From DASPTB01 sp035623615 (GTDB lineage: Bacteria; Actinomycetota; UBA4738), in the NCBI GenBank assembly GCA_035623615.1, contig DASPTB010000096.1:1-17724 (forward strand): a DNA stretch of 17,724 bases, read 5' to 3'. The translations under genes were made by a program, and so were the position numbers. This document shows positions 13,044 through 17,724 of this stretch, in pieces. The notes under the pieces are model-generated. The model saw only the letters and a list, made by a program, of their open reading frames with translations, was not told the origin of the DNA and did not search any database. How positions within the stretch are numbered: position 1 is the first letter of the stretch; each line of letters begins with the position of its first letter.

Positions 13044-15617
13044 GTGAGCATCAAGGACAACCTCACGCGCGACGAGGCAGCCGCACGGGCCGCCGTCCTG
13101 GCAGACCTCCATTACGACGTCTCCTTCGACCAGACCACGGGGGCCGAGACCTACGGCTGTGAGACCACGATCCGATTCGCCTGCAGCGAACCCGGAGGGT
13201 CGACGTTCCTCGACTTCGTCGGCAAGAGCGTCGAGGTCGCGGAGCTGAACGGTCGCGTCCTCGCAGGGGACGCCTACGACGGAGAGCGGCTGCGCTTGGA
13301 CGGCCTCGAGGCGAGCAACGAGCTCCACGTCGTCGCGACGGGGACGTACGAGCGGTCCGGAGTCGGCATGCACCGGTTCGAGGACCCCGTCGACGGTCGC
13401 GTGTACACACATTCCGACTTCGAGCCCTTCGACGCACACCGAGCGTTCCCGTGTTTCGACCAGCCCGACCTCAAGGGCACGTTCCGGTTCTCGGTGCGGA
13501 CGCCGTCGGATTGGCTTGCCGTCTCGAACGCGCAGCCGGACGGCGACCCGGCACCCGACGGCGAAGGATTCGTCCGCTGGACGTTTCAGGAGACGCGGCC
13601 CGTGTCGACGTACGTGACCGCGCTCGTCACGGGTCCGTTCCACGTCGTCCGCGACAAGGGCGACATCGATCTGGGCCTGTGGTGCCGTCAGTCGCTGGCC
13701 GAGTACCTCGACCGCGACGCGGCCGAGCTGTTCGAGATCACGCGCCAGGGCTTCGCGTTCTTCCAGGACCGCTTCGACTACCCCTACCCCTTCGGCGCGA
13801 AGTACGACCAGGTGTTCGTCCCGGACTTCATTCCCGGTGCGATGGAGAACCCCGGCTGCATCACCTACAACGAGCTGTATCTGTTCCGCTCGAAGGTGAC
13901 GGACGCGTCGCGCGAGCGCCGGGCGGAGACGATCCTGCACGAGATGGCGCACATGTGGTTCGGCGACCTCGTCACGATGCGGTGGTGGGACGACGTGTGG
14001 CTGAACGAGTCGTTCGCCACCTACGTCTCGGTGCTCGCGCTCGTGAAGGGGACTCGCTTCTCCAACGCGTGGGTGACGTTCGCCGACGGCGAGAAGACGT
14101 GGGCGTATCAGCAGGACCAGCTCCCGACCACGCACGCGATCACCACCGACGTTCCCGACACGCAATCGATCAGGCTGAACTTCGACGGGATCACGTACGC
14201 GAAGGGCGCATCGGTGCTCAAGCAGCTCGTCGCGTGGGTGGGCGAGGCGGAGTTCTTCGAGGGCCTTCGCGCGTACTTCCGGCGCCACGAGTGGTCGAAC
14301 ACCACCCTCTCCGACTTCCTCAGCGCGCTCGAGGAGACGTCCGGCCGCGACCTCCATGCCTGGAGCAAGCAGTGGCTGGAGACGCCGGGCCTCAACACGC
14401 TGCGCGCCGAGTTCGAGGTGGCGCCGAACGGTGACGGCTCTCCGGGCACGTTCTCGTCGTTCCGCATCGAGCAGACGGCGCCGGCCGAGTGGCCCGTCCT
14501 GCGATCGCACCGGCTGGGGGTCGGGCTCTACGAGCTCACTGACGGCGGCGGCCTCGGACGCCGGGACTACCTCGAGCTCGACGTGAACGGTACCGCCGAC
14601 GTGCCGAAGCTGGTCGGTGAACGCGTGCCCGCGCTGACCCTCGTCAACGACGACGACCTCACGTACTCGAAGATCCGCCTCGACGCGCGGTCGCGGGAGA
14701 CTCTCGCCGAGCACCTGTCCGACCTGAACGATTCGCTCGCCCGGGCGCTCTGCTGGGCAGCGACCTGGGACATGGTGCGCGACGCGGAGATCCCGGTCCG
14801 CGAGTACGTGCGCCTGGTCGTCCGGCACGCGCCCGCGGAGACCGACATCGGGACGCTGCAGCGGCTGCTCGCCCAGGCGCGCGCCGGGACCGACGCGTTC
14901 GGCGCGCCCGACAACCGCGAGCGGGCCTTCGCCGGCCTGGCCGAGTCGGCCTGGACGCAGCTGCAAGCGGCGGAGCCGGGAAGCGAGCGACAGCTCGCGT
15001 GGGCCCGCGCCTGGCTCGCGTCGTCGAACGCCGAGGGGCTCGACCGGATGCGCGGTCTGCTCGCCGGGTCGACGGGGGTCGACGGCCTTCAGGTCGACAC
15101 GGATCTGCGGTGGGCGCTCGTGACGCGCGTGGCGACGCTGGACGCCGACGCCGGCGACCTGATTGCGTCCGAGCAACAGCGCGACCCGACGTCACTGGGA
15201 CGAGATCACGCCGAGGCCGCGCGGGCGGCGCGTCCCTCGGCCGCCGCGAAGGAGTCGGCCTGGACGGAGGCCCTCTCGGTTCCGCCCCCGCCGGCCGCCA
15301 CGATCGCCGAGATCGTCGCCGGGTTCCAGCGATACGGCCAGGAGGAGCTGCTGGCGCCCTACAGGGCGCGCTTCTTCGAGGTGCTCCCGACGATCTGGGA
15401 GGACCGCGACCTGCAGACCGCGCTCACGTTCACCCGGTCCGCGTACCCGTTCGTGATGATCGAGGACGCGACACTTGACGCGACCGACGCGTACATGGAG
15501 GAGCACGACGTGCCCGGTCCCGCGCGAAGGCTGCTGATCGAGGGGCGCGACGGCGTGCGGCGGGCGATCGCGGCGCGAGCGGCCGATGCTGCTGCGACCG
15601 CCCAGTCAGTCGGCTAG
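13044..15617 (+). CDS. pepN: Aminopeptidase N, M1 family zinc metallopeptidase
   Basis: This is an 857-residue cytosolic M1 aminopeptidase that removes N-terminal residues from peptides; the length is typical of actinobacterial PepN. The substrate-anchoring motif GAMEN is at 265-269. The zinc site is HEMAH at 299-303 with the third ligand E322 in 'WLNESFATY' (HExxH-x18-E), and the transition-state Tyr is Y385 in 'GITYAKGASVLKQL'. The N-terminal beta-saddle domain includes 'DFEPFDAHRAFPCFDQPDLKGTF'. The C-terminal half is the helical ERAP1-C-like domain, starting around 'LTLVNDDDLTYSKIRLD'. The GTG start gives MSIKDNLTRDEA and has AAAGGTGA just upstream. No signal peptide is seen. Its last 12 bases overlap, tail to tail, the stop of the receiver gene. 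It is divergent from the cupredoxin operon. Confidence 0.96.
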   Translation: MSIKDNLTRDEAAARAAVLADLHYDVSFDQTTGAETYGCETTIRFACSEPGGSTFLDFVGKSVEVAELNGRVLAGDAYDGERLRLDGLEASNELHVVATGTYERSGVGMHRFEDPVDGRVYTHSDFEPFDAHRAFPCFDQPDLKGTFRFSVRTPSDWLAVSNAQPDGDPAPDGEGFVRWTFQETRPVSTYVTALVTGPFHVVRDKGDIDLGLWCRQSLAEYLDRDAAELFEITRQGFAFFQDRFDYPYPFGAKYDQVFVPDFIPGAMENPGCITYNELYLFRSKVTDASRERRAETILHEMAHMWFGDLVTMRWWDDVWLNESFATYVSVLALVKGTRFSNAWVTFADGEKTWAYQQDQLPTTHAITTDVPDTQSIRLNFDGITYAKGASVLKQLVAWVGEAEFFEGLRAYFRRHEWSNTTLSDFLSALEETSGRDLHAWSKQWLETPGLNTLRAEFEVAPNGDGSPGTFSSFRIEQTAPAEWPVLRSHRLGVGLYELTDGGGLGRRDYLELDVNGTADVPKLVGERVPALTLVNDDDLTYSKIRLDARSRETLAEHLSDLNDSLARALCWAATWDMVRDAEIPVREYVRLVVRHAPAETDIGTLQRLLAQARAGTDAFGAPDNRERAFAGLAESAWTQLQAAEPGSERQLAWARAWLASSNAEGLDRMRGLLAGSTGVDGLQVDTDLRWALVTRVATLDADAGDLIASEQQRDPTSLGRDHAEAARAARPSAAAKESAWTEALSVPPPPAATIAEIVAGFQRYGQEELLAPYRARFFEVLPTIWEDRDLQTALTFTRSAYPFVMIEDATLDATDAYMEEHDVPGPARRLLIEGRDGVRRAIAARAADAAATAQSVG

Positions 15618-16043
15618 GCGGCGGACCCGGCCCGCGTCCCAGGCGTCGCGGACCGCGCCCGACAGACCGAGCGTCGACTGGTCCTTGACGAAGTAGTCGA
15701 AGGCGCCGGCCGCGAAGGCGCGCTCCCGCAGCTTGCGGTCGTCGTTGTACGAGAGAATGACGACCTGCGTCTCGGGGGCCGCTTCCTTGATCTTGCGCGT
15801 CGCCTCGAGGCCGTCGAGCTCGGGCATCATCACGTCCATGAGCACCACGTCGGGGCGGAGCCGGCGCACGACGTCGACGGCCTGCTCGCCGGTTCCCGCT
15901 TCGCCGATGACGTGAATGCCGTCGTCCTGCAACAGGAATCGGAGCAGCTCGCGGGTTTCGGCGACGTCGTCGACGACGACGACGGTGGGTCGTTCACCGG
16001 ATGCGGCAACGTTGGGATGGTCCCCGGGATGTGACTGCAGCAC
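15606..16043 (-). CDS. Stand-alone response regulator receiver domain protein
   Basis: This is a 145-residue protein consisting of a CheY-like receiver and nothing else. The acidic pocket is D25-D26 ('VVVVDDVAETR'), the phosphoacceptor is D70 ('DVVLMDVMMPELDG'), the switch Ser is S99 ('VVILSYND'), and the conserved Lys is K121 ('FDYFVKDQS') with Y118 just before it. Residues 1-19 are a hydrophilic leader, and about 20 residues follow K121, so no DNA-binding or enzymatic output domain is present. 'SYNDDRKLRERAFAAGAFDYFVKD' resembles receivers of NarL/LuxR-type regulators, so loss of an output domain is possible. No histidine kinase is next to it. The GTG start at 16043 has a GAGAAGA about 5 bases upstream that lies within a 17-bp dyad. 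A later start near Met/Val after residue 12 is possible. Confidence 0.88.
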   Translation of the reverse strand: MLQSHPGDHPNVAASGERPTVVVVDDVAETRELLRFLLQDDGIHVIGEAGTGEQAVDVVRRLRPDVVLMDVMMPELDGLEATRKIKEAAPETQVVILSYNDDRKLRERAFAAGAFDYFVKDQSTLGLSGAVRDAWDAGRVRRLAD

Positions 16044-16046
16044 AAC

Positions 16047-16063
16047 ATTCTTCTCGGAAGAAT
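16047..16063. promoter_or_regulatory. 17-bp AT-rich dyad over the receiver gene's ribosome site
   Basis: ATTCTTC (16047-16053) and GAAGAAT (16057-16063) form a perfect inverted repeat around TCG. It stands out as AT-rich in GC-rich surroundings and begins 4 bases upstream of the receiver start codon. The presumed ribosome site on the minus strand is inside one arm, so a repressor bound there, or an RNA hairpin, would block expression. No T-tract follows, so it is not a terminator of the upstream gene. Confidence 0.45.
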
Positions 16064-16112
16064 CGGGCGTCGTTCTTGAGGGGAATCCTTCCGCCTCCCC
16101 GATCGGGGGACG

Positions 16113-16925
16113 TCAGCAGGCGTAGTTGGCGTCGTAGATCCCCGAGGGACCGTGCCGGTAGAACTGCACGAGGGTCACCTGCGTCCCCGAGAATCCGACT
16201 CCGCACGCGCCGGGGGCCGACGAGCGGGTTCGGCCGAGCGCCACGCCGATCCAGTCGGCCGTGGCGCCCGAAGGATTCCACGGACCGAAACCCGTCACGA
16301 GCAGCCACGACCGTTCGCTCGAGTAGATGCCGATGGGGCGGCCGGCGTAGGTCCGCAGGAGCCACACCGCGCCCTCGATGGTTGCGCGGTTGACCGTGCT
16401 GCTGTGGCCCCAGCTGTTCGCGGTCTCCACGTCGAGCCACCACCACAGCGCCGGGCCCGGCGCCCGGGCCAGCGAGTACGCGCCCTCGCTGCAGCCGACG
16501 GCCCACGCGAGCCGCGGACGCGATCCCGTCAGCGTGGGCGGCACGGCGTCGCGGCACGAGGCCGTGACGTGGTGGGCGTAGGACCGGTCGAACGCCACGT
16601 TCAGGTACAGCGACGGCGTCCCGAACTGCCCGGACCAGCGATACAGACGCCCCGAGCAGGTGTTGACGGTGAACGGACGGCCGTGGTTCACGCCGACGAT
16701 CCCGAAGTCGCCCTCCGGAAGAGCCGGCTTCGGGCATTGCGGGTAGGAGATGTCGAACCCGACCGCGCCGGAGTCGTGCGCCGGCGCGGGACCACCGGCG
16801 GCGGAGGGCGGCGACGGCGAGAGCGTGATCGGCGAGACCGCCAGCCAGACGAAGGCAAGCAGCAGGGCCAAGCGGTTCCAGGGGATCCGCGGACCGTCGA
16901 CGCGCCGGTGTCGACCGCTGGCCAT
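16113..16925 (-). CDS. Secreted lysozyme-like protein (GH25/DUF1906-type glycoside hydrolase-like domain)
   Basis: This is a 270-residue protein with an export signal: a basic N-terminus (RHRR), a hydrophobic core at about 18-34, and a small/Pro-rich cleavage zone near 40-50. The mature domain begins 'VGFDISYPQCPK' and runs through 'FGIVGVNHGRPFTVNTC', 'SLYLNVAF', 'WWWLDVETANSWG' and 'RPIGIYSSERSW' to 'VTLVQFYRHGPSGIYDANYAC'. This is the pattern of actinobacterial exported TIM-barrel proteins related to GH25 lysozymes and DUF1906. D58 and the D165-x-E167 pair sit where GH25 enzymes keep catalytic acids (by family analogy). Six Cys (64, 90, 124, 145, 241, 270) in the mature part suggest three disulfides. 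Its target, peptidoglycan or another polysaccharide, is inferred. The ATG start has no strong ribosome site. It lies 35 bases downstream of the decarboxylase, possibly co-transcribed. Confidence 0.82.
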   Translation of the reverse strand: MASGRHRRVDGPRIPWNRLALLLAFVWLAVSPITLSPSPPSAAGGPAPAHDSGAVGFDISYPQCPKPALPEGDFGIVGVNHGRPFTVNTCSGRLYRWSGQFGTPSLYLNVAFDRSYAHHVTASCRDAVPPTLTGSRPRLAWAVGCSEGAYSLARAPGPALWWWLDVETANSWGHSSTVNRATIEGAVWLLRTYAGRPIGIYSSERSWLLVTGFGPWNPSGATADWIGVALGRTRSSAPGACGVGFSGTQVTLVQFYRHGPSGIYDANYAC

Positions 16926-16938
16926 GGACCCGAGGCTA

Positions 16939-16960
16939 CCGGGCGCGGCAGACGCGCCGG
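16939..16960 (-). terminator. GC hairpin filling the decarboxylase/lysozyme-like gap
   Basis: CCGGGCGCG (16939-16947) pairs with CGCGCCGG (16953-16960) with one bulged G and a 5-base loop, immediately after the decarboxylase stop. It occupies most of the 35-base gap before the start of the secreted protein. Without a T-tract it may be a partial terminator, attenuator or mRNA-stabilising stem between the two genes. Confidence 0.35.
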
Positions 16961-17724
16961 TCAGACGTCTGGGCCGGCCGCGGCGCTCCCCGCCTCGTGC
17001 CGCAGCGCGTCGAGCACCGCGTCGACGTCGTCCTCGGTCGACATGTAGTTCACGAACCCCGCGCGCAGGTAGGTGCGACCGCGAAGCTTCGTCGTCGACA
17101 CCCAGCCGGCGCCGGACACCTCCAGAGCGCGCTGCAGGCGGTCCTGGTGCCCGTCGAGGACGGCCGGATCGGTGGCCGCGGCGGCGGCCCGGCCGCCGGG
17201 CAGATGACGGAAGCACACCACCGAGAGGTCGGGCGCGGCCGGCAACGCCTCGAAGTCGTCGCTCTCGGCGATCCGCGACGACATGAAGCGCGCGAGGTCG
17301 AGGTTTCGTTCGACCAGCCGGGCCAGGCCGTCGGTGCCGAGGTGCTTCCACGAGAACCACAGCTTGAGCGCGCGGAACCGCCGTGTCCCTTCCAACGAGT
17401 ACTGGTACCAGTTGAGGGGGTGATCCTCGGGGTTGGTCGACCGGTAGTACTCGGGGTCCCCGTGGAAAGCGACGATGAGGTCCTCGCGGCGTCGCACGAC
17501 GAGCCCGCCGATGTCGTACGCCTGGAAGAACCACTTGTGAGGGTCGACCGTCACCGAGTCGGCGCGCTCGAGGTCGGGAGCGAGGGCGGCGCCGCGCGGC
17601 GACAGCCGCGCGGCGCCGCCGTACGCCGCGTCGACGTGCAGCCACAGGTCCTCTCGCTCGGCAACGTCGCCGAGCGGCCCCGTCTCGTCGACCGACCCCG
17701 TGTTCGTCGACCCGCAGACGGCCG
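16961..17724 (-). CDS. PLP-dependent group II amino acid decarboxylase, C-terminal part (5' end outside window)
   Basis: The frame is open from the window edge to a TGA at 16963-16961, giving 254 residues of a fold-type I decarboxylase (Pfam PF00282, the aromatic amino acid/glutamate decarboxylase group). Within this fragment, T6 of 'GSTNTGSVD', D31 and A33 of 'LHVDAAYGG' and the Schiff-base lysine K63 of 'TVDPHKW' have the same spacing as T246, D271, A273 and K303 of human aromatic L-amino acid decarboxylase. 'DPEYYRS' and 'TRRFRALKLWF' further match the conserved C-terminal half. It would release CO2 from an amino acid to make an amine; the substrate is not readable without the N-terminal domain. 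Some actinobacterial members are annotated as tyrosine or DOPA decarboxylase. It lies 35 bases upstream of the secreted lysozyme-like gene. A 16-bp perfect hairpin lies within it. Confidence 0.9.
   Translation of the reverse strand, partial: AVCGSTNTGSVDETGPLGDVAEREDLWLHVDAAYGGAARLSPRGAALAPDLERADSVTVDPHKWFFQAYDIGGLVVRRREDLIVAFHGDPEYYRSTNPEDHPLNWYQYSLEGTRRFRALKLWFSWKHLGTDGLARLVERNLDLARFMSSRIAESDDFEALPAAPDLSVVCFRHLPGGRAAAAATDPAVLDGHQDRLQRALEVSGAGWVSTTKLRGRTYLRAGFVNYMSTEDDVDAVLDALRHEAGSAAAGPDV
17585..17620. repeat. Perfect 16-bp all-GC inverted repeat inside the decarboxylase gene
   Basis: GGCGGCGCCGCGCGGC (17585-17600) and GCCGCGCGGCGCCGCC (17605-17620) are exact reverse complements around a GACA tetraloop. 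In the minus-strand frame the segment encodes GGAARLSPRGAA, just after the conserved HVDAAY. This is one of the most stable hairpins possible for its length. It could pause polymerase or ribosomes, or be a by-product of extreme GC codon choice in an Ala/Gly/Arg-rich loop. Confidence 0.6.

Noticed and set aside
9175..13162. Long plus-strand open frames across the zinc-ribbon, Usp-Rieske and cupredoxin genes
   Set aside because: Composition is dominated by Arg/Ala/Gly with no family motif, whereas the minus-strand genes carry complete catalytic and metal motifs. These are codon-bias shadows.
12375..15176. Very long open frame antisense to pepN and the divergent region, rich in Arg, Val and Glu
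   Set aside because: It is the GC-rich mirror of pepN, has no recognisable domain, and would cover the divergent promoter region and run into the cupredoxin gene in another frame.
1..17724. CRISPR arrays, tRNA/rRNA genes, transposases, integrases, attachment sites
   Set aside because: Scanning both strands showed no regularly spaced repeats, no cloverleaf or rRNA landmarks, and no mobile-element proteins. Base composition appears uniform, with no transfer boundary visible.

Overview
The window is strongly GC-rich chromosomal DNA that reads as an uncultured Actinomycetota-type bacterium. The supporting signs are GTG starts, G/C third positions, an F420/FMN split-barrel protein, an actinobacterial-style secreted 'GFDISYPQC' protein, an actinobacterial M1 aminopeptidase, and a zinc-ribbon/cyclase-like/TPR protein. 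A GC-rich Chloroflexota or Dormibacterota lineage cannot be excluded from sequence alone. I see no rRNA, tRNA, insertion sequence, phage gene or CRISPR array. Thirteen protein genes are supported. The first and last run off the window, and coding density is high, with no gene-free stretch above about 270 bases.

Layout. 2-937 (+) is the C-terminal part of an APC-type amino acid permease. It converges on a two-gene minus-strand unit: a 41-residue Lys/Ala-rich protein whose stop overlaps the start of a split-barrel flavin/F420 protein (1484 down to 958). Next come typA/bipA GTPase (1714-3546, +) and, converging on it, type II NADH dehydrogenase (3589-4896, -). A small two-helix membrane protein with a good promoter follows (5107-5388, +). 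A thioredoxin-fold/alpha-barrel DUF255 protein (5407-7539, -) is divergent from an aldo/keto reductase (7578-8366, +).

The least ordinary part is the minus-strand run from 12775 down to 8482. It begins with a four-helix DUF2269-like membrane domain fused to an external type 1 copper (cupredoxin) domain. Twelve bases later comes a protein with two universal-stress domains fused to a C-terminal Rieske [2Fe-2S] domain. After 130 bases comes a protein with three zinc ribbons, a class III cyclase domain that has lost key catalytic residues, and a long helical-repeat region. The first two look like one operon. I propose, as inference, that they form a redox or stress-sensing pair at the membrane.

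The right-hand part holds aminopeptidase N (13044-15617, +), divergent from the cupredoxin operon. A stand-alone receiver protein overlaps its end tail to tail (15606-16043, -). Then come a secreted lysozyme-like (GH25/DUF1906-type) protein (16113-16925, -) and the C-terminal part of a PLP-dependent amino acid decarboxylase (16961-17724, -).

Beyond the genes there are two very long perfect inverted repeats inside coding sequence (972-1010 and 17585-17620), an AT-rich dyad over the receiver gene's ribosome site, and a tandem direct repeat in the cupredoxin/aminopeptidase divergent region.
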